NCBI RefSeq assembly: GCF_000283155.1
Contig: NW_004454240.1
Span: 3,200,271-3,264,270, forward strand
Direction of reading: 5' to 3'
Length of the DNA stretch: 64,000 nucleotides
From: Ceratotherium simum simum
Lineage: Eukaryota > Chordata > Mammalia > Perissodactyla > Rhinocerotidae
Shown: piece after piece, positions 31,901 to 42,885 of the stretch
Layout of the letters: every line of letters starts with the position of its first letter
How positions within the stretch are numbered: the stretch's first letter is position 1
Made by a program: the position numbers and the translations under genes
The notes under the pieces: model-generated
What the model was told of the DNA's origin: nothing
Seen by the model: only the letters and a program-made list of their open reading frames with translations
The model's database searches: none

Positions 31901-32509
31901 CCTGCGCCGAGGCGGCCTCCCGTGGTGAGCCCGCGAGAAGCAGAGCACTCTGCTGCTGTTGGTATCAGAGAGGAGAAAACTGACAGGCCCTCAAGGGACA
32001 CCAAGTCGATGCTAGTGCTAAATGGGAGAGAAATGCCTCATGTGGGCCTTTGCCCGGGGGCACTGAGCAGCCCAGTGGACAATGTCCAGGGCAGAGGCTT
32101 GACAACCCAACAGACACCGTTGACACATGGCTGTTTTCTTCTCGCTTTTTGTCAGATAATGTTTATTTCTCTTCTTGATTATGAAAGGCACACAGGCATG
32201 CCTGTTTCTTGAAAGGGCCTTTGATAAGAGCCGAGGGCAGCACATGAAAGGGCTGCTCCGTGAGGGCCATTCTGCCAGCGCCTACACGCATGTGGCCCGG
32301 GTGGTTTTTTGTTTGGTTTGAGATGAGGGGAACAAGCAGAGGAGTGAGCGCCCACCATGGCCCATAGACTCTCTCCCCCAAATAGCGCTTCTCACACAGG
32401 CGCTTTTATTCCTTCACTCTCAGGGCCCTCGCTCCTCTTCCACTCAGGGCCAGGCCCTTTCCAGACCTTCCAAGGCCCCAGGCACTCGCACTTTTAGTGG
32501 CTCTACCCC
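31901..32509. other. non-repetitive sequence with a small CpG cluster at its start
   Basis: About ten CpGs lie within roughly 100 bp at 31860-31960 (GCGCCGAGGCGG, CCCGCGAG). No gene recognised. Confidence 0.35.
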
Positions 32510-32900
32510 ACAGCATAGCAAATAGATGGAAATGCACCCACGTCCCATATTAAATGTAGTTTTTGCTATAAAAATTTTCAAAGGATTTTTATAATTCCGC
32601 TTTTGAAATGATTTGCCTGTGAGTAAATTGTTTCATTCCCAATTGGCTATGATTTCCTGGTAATCATCATGCATACTTGGGAACTCTTGCAAAATGAGGA
32701 AATCTAACCAACAAATTGTTTTCAAATGTAATCAAATTTTTAGGAATACTAAATTTAACAATCAATGAGGTTGATATTATATTACGTTTTGTAGACACAT
32801 AATAGAACATTTATTAATTCCAATTCTGCTGTTTTCTTTTCATATTTTAGAGCTAATAAATTTTCTTGGGGCTTGCACATTTTCATAGGCCCCTGAAAAG
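32510..32900. other. AT-rich island in GC-rich DNA
   Basis: Abrupt shift to AT-rich sequence (ATAAAAATTTTCAAAGG, GAGTAAATTGTTTCATTCC, GGTAATCATCATGCATAC, ATTTATTAATTCC), with GC-rich borders that both carry a GGCCCC-type word. It matches no repeat I know. Either a decayed DNA transposon or a conserved regulatory block. Confidence 0.35.
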
Positions 32901-33069
32901 CCCGGAGGCCCTGGGTTCTGTGCCAACAGTGCCGCGTGGAGAAAACAGCCCGCTCGACAGAACTTCAGGGGGCTCTGCCCTGCCGCTGGAAAGAGTGAGA
33001 CAAAGAAGCCTCCAGGTGTTTTTAAGAAGGGGGAAGAGGGCAATGTGGACTCTTCCGGGCCCAGTGGGT

Positions 33070-33240
33070 TCTGACACACTGTCTCCCAGATCATCACAGC
33101 ACTCTGGGGGCCAGCCGTTATTATTACTTCTGTTTCACAGACGAGGACGCTCAAACTCAGAAAGGAGAAGGTACTTGCCCAGACTCACACAGCCAGTGAG
33201 GGGCAAACCAAGGATTTAATCCTTTATCCCTTTAGCCTCG
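33070..33240 (-). repeat. MIR SINE
   Basis: TTATTATTACTTCTGTTTCA, CAGACGAGGACGCTCAAACT, TACTTGCCCAGACTCACACA, GCCAGTGAGGGG. Confidence 0.77.
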
Positions 33241-33404
33241 AGGCTCTTCCAGCCACCCCAGTGGGCCAGCTATATAAAGCCAGTTTTGAAGAACTCAGGG
33301 GGGCTCCCTGCACATGAAGATGAATAAATAGTAACTCAAACTCTTCTCGTTATCAGAATTTTTCTCTCCCTGAAGGAATCTACAATTAAAAGGATAAAAA
33401 AACC

Positions 33405-33618
33405 CCCATGCTACCAGGTGTTGCCATGTAACTTTGAGTAATTTACTTAAGCTGTCTGTGCCTCAGTTTGTTCACCTGCACAATGAGGGTAATAGTACCT
33501 ACCTTAGAGAGTTGTTGAGGAGTAGTGAGTTAGAATGCAAAGCCCTTAGCAGAGCGCCTGACACACAGTGAAGGTTCAATAAGTGTTAACTATTAGTATT
33601 ACTATTATTATTATCAGT
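33405..33618 (+). repeat. MIR SINE
   Basis: GCCATGTAACTTTGAGTAAT, CTGTGCCTCAGTTTGTTCAC, GGGTAATAGTACCTACCTTA, CAGAGCGCCTGACACACAGT, AGTGTTAACTATTAG. Confidence 0.88.
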
Positions 33619-34284
33619 ATTCTCTGAGCACCAGGACCCAAGCCACCCAGTGTGTGAACCTCTAAAGAGGAGTTCCTGGGATACTGGGGAACAAAGAGGG
33701 CGGTGCGTGGGGAACCTGAGGTTTGGGCTGAACTGGAGCTTGCACTTGAAAAGGAGAATCTGATCTCTCAGGCTTGGAGGGGCCGTAGACACCAACTGCC
33801 ACCTGCCAGGCCTCTGGGACCCTGCAAGTAAGAGGGGCTCCTTCACACCCAAAGCTGGCTGAGCTATTTTTAGTGACGACAGCAGCTGGCTCCAAGGCCC
33901 TCCCAGCAAGCCTGAAGGAGGAAGGTGAGAAGAAGGAAAGGGGAGGGCCAGAGGGAATATGAGGGATTATGTTTGTGGCCAGGGGGGCCCCTCCTGGCCG
34001 CCTGTTCCTGTCTGCTGGGGCCTACTTCAGCCCTTGGGCACCCACAGCACACTGGCCAGGCCAGCATGTGAAGGTTTGCCCTCTGTGCAACCTCTGCCCA
34101 GAGCCAGCAGAGCCGGAGACATTCATGTCCCTTCCAGCCCAGCTCCTCCTCTTGTGGGCACCCCACAAATCTCTTTCCTTTGCCTGCTTCCAGCTGCTCT
34201 GAACCAACACTTCTGGATGAATACTCAGGGCCAGATTGGAAGGACCCCAAGATCTCCCTTTAGGCTACAGAGGCCCTGAGAAAG
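33619..34284. other. non-repetitive sequence, nothing recognised
   Basis: GC-rich. A donor-like GGAAG/GTGAGA string near 33922. No coding motif. Confidence 0.4.
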
Positions 34285-34390
34285 GGAGGGATGTGGCCCC
34301 AGTCAGGCAGCCAGTCAGTGGCTGATCTAAGACTTGAACTCAGGGATACTGTCTTCTAATCCAGTGCTTTCACCACCACGTCACGTCACC
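34285..34390 (-). repeat. MIR SINE head
   Basis: GCCCCAGTCAGGCAGCCAGT, TAAGACTTGAACTCAGGGAT, ACTGTCTTCTAATCCAGTGC, TTTCACCACCACGTCA. Confidence 0.65.
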
Positions 34391-34969
34391 CCTAGGCTCA
34401 ACTTGGCAAGCTATGTGGCCTTGGGTGAGTCCTAACCCCGCTGGACCTTGTGTGTGTGTGTTTTGTAGTAGTGGCCCTGGGCTGGGTGAGGGGTCCAGCC
34501 TGAAGGCAGGTGGCTGCAGGGGCAAATCGGGAGGCACCTTACATTGGCTTTCCCTGGGGCCCAATGTCATGTTGTCAAGTGCGTTTTCCACAGCCCTCGC
34601 AGGCTCCCATGCATGCACACACGCAAGCACGTGCACACGTACGTGTACGTTCCCAACATTATCTAGGCTAGGGATCGCCACGCTGCATGTGCAACCAGTT
34701 TGCCTATCCTCTTCAAATCTAGAGACGGTTGAAGCGATTCTAATTACAGCTTGCATTCCTGCTCTGTCTGAAGGCTTTCCCTTTTTCAAATGGTCTAGAT
34801 TTTTTTCCTCAGTGCTTGGCTCACTCGTTCCCCCTTGCCTGACTCCCCCAACACACACCTCATTCTCATGCCCCTTCATCTCCTCCTCCTTTTATGGGTT
34901 GAATTGTTCAACTTCAGCTTGATTTTCTGCTGTCTGTGGCTTGGCAAGACATAAGAAAGCCCAGTCTCC
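34391..34969. other. non-repetitive sequence with short CA/TG pieces
   Basis: GTGTGTGTG near 34450. The alternating palindromic GCACACGTACGTGTACGT near 34632 is a possible Z-DNA/cruciform spot. No gene. Confidence 0.4.
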
Positions 34970-35250
34970 CTTGTTTGTGTGTGTGTGTGTGTGTGTGTGT
35001 GCATGCGCACATGCATGTGTGAGTGTGTACAAGATGGTATGGGGAAATATGGGCATGTGTGGTGTGTTGGGCTTGTGTGCATTATGTGTGTGCATGGTGT
35101 GTGTGTGTGGGCATGTGTGAAAGTGTGCATGCTTGCATATGTACAAGTTTGCATGTATGTAGTGTTTTGCTCACATGCTCAGGCTGTGTGTGGGGGTTAG
35201 GGTCTCTGTGTACATGCATGTGTGTACTGTCACGTGTGCCTGGTTGGACA
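34970..35250. repeat. (TG)n and TGTGTGCATG-rich tract
   Basis: A clean (TG)n run at about 34975-35001 followed by 240 bp of degenerate TGTG/CATG words. Cys/Val-rich frames here are artefacts. Confidence 0.85.
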
Positions 35251-35479
35251 TGTGCTTACACACTGCTCGTTTTGGGTTCGACCTCTTCTCCCTCAGCAGA
35301 GACGCGGCCCTCTGCAGGTTATTTGGGCCTACAGAGCTTCCCCGGTCACAGGTCCTAGCTCACCCTTGGCCTTCCCACCTCCAGCCAGCAGCAGGAAGTC
35401 AGTCACTCAGGCTCTCCAGGTCTTCTGGCTTGAACTGATGACCATGCATTCTGTAAGAAACTCTGATCTATCCCATCAG

Positions 35480-36040
35480 GACTCACGTCCCTGTTTACCT
35501 TAATCACCACAGAAGCCCAGGCCTCCTTGGCCTTTCATCATCCTCCCAACTCTAATCTCTATATTGCTCTATACATTGCCTAATTTGGGCATCATCTTAC
35601 ATTTCTTCTAAGCTCCTGAATCCCTTACACTCGGCCTTCTGCTACCCATGATCCACCATTAGCAACTGATCCCCCTCCCCACAACCCCAATCTCTTAGGA
35701 CCATTTCTTTCATTCTTATTCCCTGAGGACACAACTGTCCTTCAACTCCCTCAAGATGGGGCTCTATTTTTCCCACACTCCCCACAAACCTCTGAGCAGG
35801 GAGGTGGGGGCGATGTCTTCCTTGTTTCCCATGGCTGCTTCCAAACCATTTGTCTTTCTTCCTCTTTCCAAAACAATGGCTCCTCCCAACACTGCCTCAT
35901 CCCCTACCCCTCCTTGAGACTGTCATCTTTTGACCTTTTTTGTCAGTGCCCTCTATTCACTGAGATGTCAGTAGGCAGCTCACTGCCTCCTCTCCACTCC
36001 TTAATCCTGGCAAGGTTCTTGGAAACTTCTTCATTAATAC
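35480..36040 (+). repeat. possible upstream part of the L2 LINE copy
   Basis: Pyrimidine-rich, low-G DNA of the same texture as the following L2 (CCTCCCAACTCTAATCTCTA, AATCCTGGCAAGGTTCTTGG). I cannot match it to the consensus firmly. Confidence 0.35.
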
Positions 36041-37655
36041 AGATGACCCACCCCGCCACCCTGGCTTCTCTGTTCCTGGAGTACCTCACATCCAACAATC
36101 TGGTCCTCCACCCCATCTCAGTCTCACATACCCATGGCCATACCCTTGACCTTGCCATCACTGTTAACTGCATCACTTTCAAAATCTTGGCTTAAATCAA
36201 CCCACCCTCTATTCTTCCTTATTATTCTCTCTATTACCCTGACTCCAACAATTCTGTGTTCTCACTTAGGCCTCCAATCCATTGACCCTACTACTTTGTC
36301 CTTATCCATATACTCCTCTAGCTTCTGCCCCATCTCTTCTGCTTCCCTTCACCATGAAACCTCCCAAAAGGATTTCTACACTCAATGTCTCTGCTTCTTC
36401 ATAGCCCATTCTCACCTTTTGCTACCCCAATGGACTTCCGTCTCTACTGAATTTGCTCTTGTCAAGACCAGCAATGACCTCACATTACCAAACCCAACGA
36501 TCTGTCTTGCTTTTCTGGACCTCTCAGAAGAATCTGCTACAGTTGACCTCTCCCTCCTGGAGCCACACTCTTCTGGTTGATGCTTTTCCTTTCATTTCAC
36601 TGATTGTTCCTTCTGTGGTTCTTTGAAGGCTCCTCCTCTAAACACTGGAGCTCAGTCTTAGGTGCTCTCTCCTTCTCTGCTTGTACTTTCTCAGTAGATG
36701 ACCTCATCGAGCCCTACGGGTTTAAATGCCATCTATATGCCAATGACTCCCCCAAATTTGTATTTCCAATCTTGATCTCTCCCCTAAATCCCATGTTTAT
36801 GCATCTAACAGCCTGGTTTGGTGGGGAAATCAAGGATTCTTTTGTAGCCATGGTATATTTGAGATGCCTGCCTGGACATCCAAGTGGAGATATGGAGAAA
36901 CCATCCATTGAGATTATTGGGAAGAGCCTGACATCTCCACTGAAGTCCAGACTAGCATGTCTAATTACCTACTTGATATCCACTTCTTTCTGTGGCCGCC
37001 AACCTAGCCTAGGCCACCATCATCCCTCATCCGGACTAGTGCAATAGGGCTCCCTGCTTCTACCCTTGCCCCTCAGCAATCTGTTCTCCTTGTAGCAGCC
37101 AGAGTGATCATTCTAAAACACAAATTCAGTCATGTTCTTAAACATGCTTAAAATCCTCTAATGGCTTCTCACTACACTTAGAATAAAACTCAAACTCTTT
37201 ACCATGACTTATAAGGCCTTACATGATTTGATCCCTATCTGTCTCTCCAACTTCAGCTTATAGCCCTTTTCTCCACCTCGTAAATCCCACCTCAGTGCCT
37301 TTACGCTTTCTGTTCTTTCTCCCTCAAACCGTTCCCCCAGCTCCTCACAGGGCCAGCTCCTTCTTGTCAATTAGGTCTCAGTCCAAACATTACCTCCTCA
37401 TTGAGGCCCTACCTGACTACTCAACCTAAAATAGCCCCCTTAACATCACAATTACATAAGCCTGGCTTATTTTCTTCCTAGCTCCTGCCCCAATCTGGGA
37501 CTACCTTGTTAATGTATAATTGTTCATCCCTCCTCTCTCTAGACTCTAAGGTCCATGAAAACAAGGAGTTTGGTTGTTCACTGCTATACCTCCAGTGCCT
37601 TGAAGCAGTGCCTGGCACATACTTGGTACCCGTATATGTTCACTGAAAGAACAAA
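36041..37655 (+). repeat. L2 LINE, largest copy, EN and RT remnants readable
   Basis: Decayed ORF2 of an L2 retrotransposon running into its 3' UTR. At about 36130-36160 the frame reads GHTLDLAITVN, the end of the endonuclease domain. At 36736-36747 it reads YAND, where active elements have the catalytic YADD of the reverse transcriptase. The flanking DDLIEPYGFKCHLYA is the expected context. After 37040 come the typical L2 C-terminal and UTR phrases (CCAGAGTGATCATTCTAAAA, TTTACCATGACTTATAAGGC, TTGTTCACTGCTATACCTCC, CAGTGCCTGGCACATACTTG). An inverted L2 piece sits inside (36821-36896). The apparent frames are interrupted and begin at TTG. Not an active element. Confidence 0.87.
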
Positions 37656-38204
37656 TATGCATGTCTTCATTCAACCGAGTTTTGGGGAGGGCCTCCTGTG
37701 TGGGTAGAGGACCTGCTCCAATTCGACAGGCACTTGTGTAAATAATGTGTGGGGCCATCCACATGCAAGGAGGATGAGGGCTTGGGGTGACACAGCACTG
37801 GAAAGTCAGTGCTGGGTAGGCACGACAGGTGGCCGATGAGAGCCTACTTCCCCTCCATTGATTGCATTAATGCCAGGGATTTGGAATGATGCAGGTTGGG
37901 TAATGGGTGGTAATTCAGTCCAGGTTTCACACAAATTCATTGCTAAATACCAGTGTGGGGAGGTATGAGAAAGATATATATATAGAGAGACAGGCATCCC
38001 CCCGAGCTTGCACAAGGGTGAGCTCCAGGCAGCAAGGGTGAGAGCAAAATTTGGCCGAGGAAACTGTAGCTCTGCCCCTGCCATAAAGGTTCTCTGTGCT
38101 TGTGTCACTCTTGTCTGGGCCCTGCATCTTTGGGACAGGGGGACCTCTTCCTGCAGACATCACCTTTCCTCCCTTCAGGACAGGCTAGGCTGAGGTGTGT
38201 GAGT
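37656..38204. other. non-repetitive sequence, nothing recognised
   Basis: Short TATATATATAGAGAGA piece near 37974. No coding motif. Confidence 0.4.
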
Positions 38205-38405
38205 AAGGATGCGAGAAATACTGTACCACCTTCTCATTGTATGGTCTTTGGCAATTTACTTCCCCTATCTGTGCCTCAGTTTCCCAATCTATAAAAAGGC
38301 CAAAATAATTGCTAGCTCAAATGGTTGTTGTGAGTATTTAAACAAGAGACGGTGTATGAAAGTGTCCAGCAGTGGCTGACACGTAGTGGGTACTCAGCTG
38401 GGTTG
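38205..38405 (+). repeat. MIR SINE
   Basis: TGTGCCTCAGTTTCCCAATC, AAGGCCAAAATAATTGCTAG, GGTTGTTGTGAGTATTTAAA, GACACGTAGTGGGTACTCAG. Confidence 0.83.
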
Positions 38406-38719
38406 GGTGATTTGAGGCCCACAAGGCAGTCCTTCCTTCTACCAAGTGCTCTGTCCTTGGGGCACACTTTTCTTCTTCACTCTGGCTTTAGCTTTTGAAT
38501 ATTATAATTTTAGGGAAACAGAGCTGAGATGAAACTTCAGTTAGAGTAGTTCACAAGCTGCACATGTGTCAGCATGGAACTCATTGTTTGAAGCCTGACC
38601 AGGATCTGAAGCTCTGCGAATAGCTACTGAAAAGAAAGTATGGATTAATGGGTCCTCTTTCCATCACGGGGTACATTGGTGTGCAGGCATGGGCCTGAGG
38701 ATGTGGGCAAGGAAAGAAC

Positions 38720-38900
38720 ACAGATGCTTGAAGAGTTCAACCACCCAGGTTCAAGTCATAGCTCTACCATTTCCTGGCCTTGGGACCATGGGTCAGTCAC
38801 TTCTCCTTTCTGAGCCTCAGTTTCCTCGCCATGTATCATGGAGCTATTAATGCCAAAATGAGGTGGAAGGCATGAAATACCTGGCCATAGTACCTGCCAT
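38720..38900 (+). repeat. MIR SINE
   Basis: CCAGGTTCAAGTCATAGCTC, TTTCTGAGCCTCAGTTTCCT, then a CTGGCCATAGTACCTGCC tail. Confidence 0.78.
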
Positions 38901-40045
38901 TTCTACAGCTTCAGAGGGACTTGTGGAATCAGAAATTAAGTTTGTGGCAGAACATGAAAGCCTTTTGGACTCCAGGAATAAGGGCACAGAGACCTGGAAT
39001 TGACTACCCTGGGGAAGCAGAGGGCAGAGTTTAATCCAAGAAACAAGAGGAGGTCAAAATTGGGTGGGGAGGAACTCCAAGGGAATCAGAGGCCCAAGGA
39101 GGGACCAGACTAGCCCAAGGTTATGAATTTTGGCTAAGACAGGACAAGAAGCCAGACTGCCTACTTTGCCAGCTATGTCTGAAGTGTTATCAGGCCACTG
39201 TCATGCATCTCCACCAGCAATAGAAGCAAGGGCCATGAGGGATAGAGGTTTGATCTAGGAAGGAATGCCTTGATGGCTTCAGAGTCTTGAAGGAGGCAGC
39301 CTCTTTTTCTAGTGGGCTGAGAGATGGGGAAGCAGCCCTCTGCGTCTTGGCTGGAGCTTAGGACACACCTAGGGAGCAAGCTCTCAGCTCCCTGTCTCAG
39401 CTCAGGCTGCTGCTGCTTCCTGGGCCCTGAATACCTCCTCCAGGTGTCTTCTGCTTGGCCTCAGAGGCCTGGGGATGGGGAGATCAGGGTGACAGCTGCT
39501 GTGCCATGGGCTTGCGGATACCAGGGTAGGGGTGGAAGTGGGGTGGGGGTCAGCCTAGAAGAGGGCCAGCGGGCAGGAGCATGAAGAGGAAGTTCACAGT
39601 CTACGGCAAATGGATTTCAAGGCCCTATTAAGTGGAAAAGCCTTCAGGAACCTGGCAGAGAAAGGCCCCTGTCTTTGGAGAGGGGCTGTGGGACTTGGTG
39701 GGGGTGTCTTGGCAGGGGGAAGCTGAGCTGCATGCCTTGTGTGTGATGGGAGGAGATGGGGAGGAGGGTGGATGGAGGCAGTGGAGTGAGGCTGGAGCCT
39801 TGGGATTGACGTCTGGTTGGGGGTCGGCTCCAGCTCTGGAGTTCAGGGACCTCAGGACTCAGTCTTAGTTCTCAGAGGCTGCAGGAACTCGGGCTGACAA
39901 GAGAGAGGACTGACTTGTGTCTCTCAGTCCCCAGGCCCATCTCTCTAGCTGTCCCTCACGATGGCACTCAGGGCTGGGGTCACAGGGGACACAGAGGTAG
40001 CTCAGCCATATGATAGAGCATATGATCTGGTCGAATGATCATTCT
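38901..40045. other. non-repetitive sequence
   Basis: GC-rich. Contains a G-quadruplex-type motif at 39524-39549 (GGGTAGGGGTGG, then GGGGTGGGGG). No gene recognised. Confidence 0.4.
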
Positions 40046-40049
40046 CATG

Positions 40050-40215
40050 GACACAGCACTTTACAGTTTACAAGACACTTGCCTATTCATTCCCATATCA
40101 CAAGCCTGTGAGGTAGTCAGGGCAGGATGGAGAAACTGAGGCTCGGAGAAGATAAGTGATTACCCAAGTCACATAGTGGCAGAGAGAAGTCCTGGCCTCC
40201 TTCTGCTCTTGCCTT
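40050..40215 (-). repeat. MIR-family SINE
   Basis: CACTTTACAGTTTACAAGAC, AAGCCTGTGAGGTAGTCAGG, GAGAAACTGAGGCTCGGAGA, TACCCAAGTCACATAGTGGC. Confidence 0.77.
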
Positions 40216-41400
40216 CCTGGGCAGCCCATAAACTCCCAGTCCTCCCTGGGCCCTAGATTTTACGCTCTTATAGGTGGCCTCTCTTAGACGGAGAGGCCCA
40301 GAAACGCTTTAGCCCAGCCAGGCAGTGTTCTCTTGGCCAAAGAGCATGTCTAGCTGTCCCGTTCTTGGCTAACGTGTAGCCAGCCATGTAGCCTTTCCCT
40401 CTAGTGGCCTCAATTTCTCTGACACCCACCTCAGGCATTGAAGGAGACGAAGTAGAGAGGGGCTACGGAGCCAGAGGGGCAGTGACCAGGGCCGTACAGG
40501 GAGCTTAGCAGAGGAGCAGGAGCCTCAGGCCCCTCGCCCAGCCAGGTCCCCTGCCCTTTGCCTGGCCTGGCCCCAGGAACACAGCCCAGCCAGCTGTCCC
40601 AGGGCAGGCAGGCTAGCTGCATTAGCAAATGTGTTTGCGGTTATAGGCCACTCCGGAAAGCAGAGAAGTGTTGCAGGAGGGGGCGGAGGGTGGATTGAAG
40701 ACAGACCAGGCTCTGGTTCCCAGCCCCAGCCAGGAAAATCAGAACCAGGCTGGACTTCTGGCCCCACCTCCCCTACCTCCCTCACTGCCCCCTCCCCATC
40801 TCCCTAGCCTGGGGAGAGGGCTGGAAAAGGCTAGGCCTTAGCGGTGCAGAGAGCCCAGGGAGGGTTAACCCCATGCTGCTCAGGAGGCACTGCGTTTAGG
40901 TGTCAGTGGTAGAGGTCTAAGGTGGGCTGTGGTGGGGAGTATTCTTGCATCTACCCTCTCACTCTAAATAACTCTCTTCCCCTCCTCCCTGCCTCTGAGG
41001 TGGACAAAGCAGATAAAGGAGACAGACCTCAGCCTAGATCATGCAGGCTGCATGGCAGAACACACCCCAACTAGAATAGGAGAGAAAATCTTCCTGCTCC
41101 ATCTTTCTTTCCCTGACCCCTCCCCCAGCCTCAAAATGGTGTGGCTGGGCAGGTAGGGTGCTAGTTGCTCTAAAGTCTGCGAGGAGCTTGAGAGGGCCTG
41201 ATCTTGTGGACTTTATCCAGAGCCAATCCAGTCTGCCACAGAGTAGGGGCAGGGGAAGGCTCAGGGAAGGAGCAGGAGCCGGAGGTGAGGGAAGTAAGAG
41301 TAGGTGGGAAAACTTGGCGGAAAGGGCAGGCAGAGCAGGATGGAGCTGGGTCAGGGACTGCTTGTGAGGCCCACTGCAGCCCAGCACGTTCCCAGATGAT
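40216..41400. other. non-repetitive sequence
   Basis: GC-rich. A short block near 40615-40650 has GCATTAGCAAATGTGTTTGC followed by GGTTATAGG, with RUNX-like and forkhead-like words, possibly part of an enhancer. No coding motif. Confidence 0.35.
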
Positions 41401-41404
41401 AGTT

Positions 41405-41590
41405 TTAGTGAAGATAATGATGAGGATAACAATGCTAGTGGCTACTTAGCATCTCACACTGACTAGGTACCCAGCACTCACAGCAAGGGATTGGGGCTCA
41501 GAGAGGCTCAGTCCTTATCTAAGGCCACACATCCAGTAAAGAACAAAACAGAGATAGGAACCCAGGCTCTTCAAACTGCTCCATCCCTGC
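41405..41590 (-). repeat. MIR SINE
   Basis: AGTGAAGATAATGATGAGGA, GACTAGGTACCCAGCACTCA, GGGGCTCAGAGAGGCTCAGT, CTAAGGCCACACATCCAGTA. Confidence 0.7.
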
Positions 41591-41639
41591 AGGGAGGGCA
41601 GGCTGGGATCCCCACGGGCATGGGTCTGCTGGCACTAGC

Positions 41640-41915
41640 TCTGGCAGTTACTCATCCTTCTATCTAGCATGCCATTTCCTCCCTGGATTGGCCAACTCCT
41701 AGGTATCCTTCAAGATCCAGCTTAGAAGTCCCAGCCCATCAAGCCTTGCCGACCCCTGCAGATGCTGCCCACTCTGTTGTGCCCCCACAGCCCCATCCAT
41801 GTCCTTGCCTTGTTGCAGGAGGGTTTTTCTGCTCCTCTAGATCGTCAGCTCCTACAGGGCTGGAACTGGCCCCAAGAAGCCTCTTGGTCACTGTCAGCCT
41901 CCCCCTGTGTCATAG
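41640..41915 (+). repeat. L2 LINE 3' region
   Basis: GGTATCCTTCAAGATCCAGC, GAAGTCCCAGCCCATCAAGC, CTAGATCGTCAGCTCCTACA, GGGCTGGAACTG. Diverged L2 C-terminus and tail. Confidence 0.58.
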
Positions 41916-41994
41916 GACTAGAATGGCTTTTCTTTTCTTTGTCTGAAATGTGCATATAATTGTTATATTATAAGCACAATATAACATATGCTTA

Positions 41995-42280
41995 TATTGG
42001 TTATAAGCACAGGCGTTGGCGTCAGACAGGCCAGGATTCAAACCCTGCTTCTGCCCCTGTCTAGATGGTAGGCTGCGTGCAGGTGGGAAGCATGTCAACC
42101 CTGTTCGCTGCTGCTCAATCCACAAGCACCCGGCGTGGCATAGGCACTCAGTTGGGCATGGTTTTTTTAGCTCTGTGAGCCTCAGTTTTCCTGTTTGGAA
42201 AATGGAGATAAGACTCTCTGAGCCGGCCTCACTGGGCTGTCAAGAAAATGCCAAGGCCTATCAAAGCAGGTGCTCCACAG
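41995..42280 (+). repeat. MIR SINE interrupted by an L2-like piece
   Basis: MIR head at 42005-42070 (GTTGGCGTCAGACAGGCCAG, GATTCAAACCCTGC). A TGTCAACCCTGTTCGCTGCT-like L2 tail piece at about 42090-42160. MIR core resumes at 42165 (GAGCCTCAGTTTTCCTG, GAAAATGGAGATAAGACTC). The AT-rich 41955-42012 block upstream holds the direct repeat TTATAAGCACA twice. Confidence 0.6.
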
Positions 42281-42512
42281 AGCGAGTCCCTTCAACCCTG
42301 TCCTAGCCCCCCGAGGCACAGGTGGCCAGACAGAGGAGCCGCCTTCTCCAGAGAGAATCTAGGGGATGAAGTGAAGAGGAACTCCCAGCATCTTGGCCAT
42401 GTCTTTGAGCTTAGGGCCAGAAGGCCCCACCGCATTGCGCTCAGGGCCTCTCTCTACAGTCTCCATTGCTGGCATGCCATCTCAGGTCTTGCTTGCTTTC
42501 TTCCTGTTGCAG

Positions 42513-42641
42513 GCAAAGCCTATCCTTCCCCAAACAAGCTGACAGCGGCTTGGGGATTGGGGCTCTTGTTGGTGGCCAAGGCGGGCTGTGGGGCCCTGTG
42601 CGCATACCAGGGAGCTCCAGGGCTGTGGGGGCAGGGTCCAG
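42513..42641 (+). other. candidate exon (129 nt, strong splice-like borders)
   Basis: Preceded by a long pyrimidine stretch ending TTCCTGTTGCAG (42501-42512) and followed by GTCCAG and GTGAGAAG (GT at 42642-42643), both close to the consensus. The length is 129 nt, a multiple of three, and two of three frames are open. One reads AYPSPNKLTAAWGLG onward, the other a Gly/Leu-rich peptide. I recognise neither. No adjacent exon is visible. Could be a non-coding exon or chance, since such pairs arise by accident in 64 kb. Confidence 0.25.
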
Positions 42642-42699
42642 GTGAGAAGATAAGCTGAGAGGGCCTATGAGAGAGGTGACTCTGGAGACCTGCCCTCCC

Positions 42700-42885
42700 T
42701 GGAAGAGAGTGACTAAAATATGCCCAGCCCTTTGCAAAGCACTTGATTTCTCACCTGGGGTTTTGCCAGATGCTCTATTTTACAGATGGAGAACACTGAG
42801 GCCTAGGGAGGTGGAGAGACTTCCCTAGGGCTACTGAGCAAGTAAGCAGAAGCATTAGAATTTCAGCCCAGTTGTGTCAGATTGC
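42700..42885 (-). repeat. MIR SINE
   Basis: CCCAGCCCTTTGCAAAGCAC, TATTTTACAGATGGAGAACA, CTGAGGCCTAGGGAGG, TTCCCTAGGGCTACTGAGCA. Confidence 0.78.

Noticed and set aside
36604..37047. 147-codon plus-strand frame with RT-like words
   Set aside because: It is part of an L2 LINE remnant: TTG start, catalytic YADD changed to YAND, internal inversion. Not a host gene.
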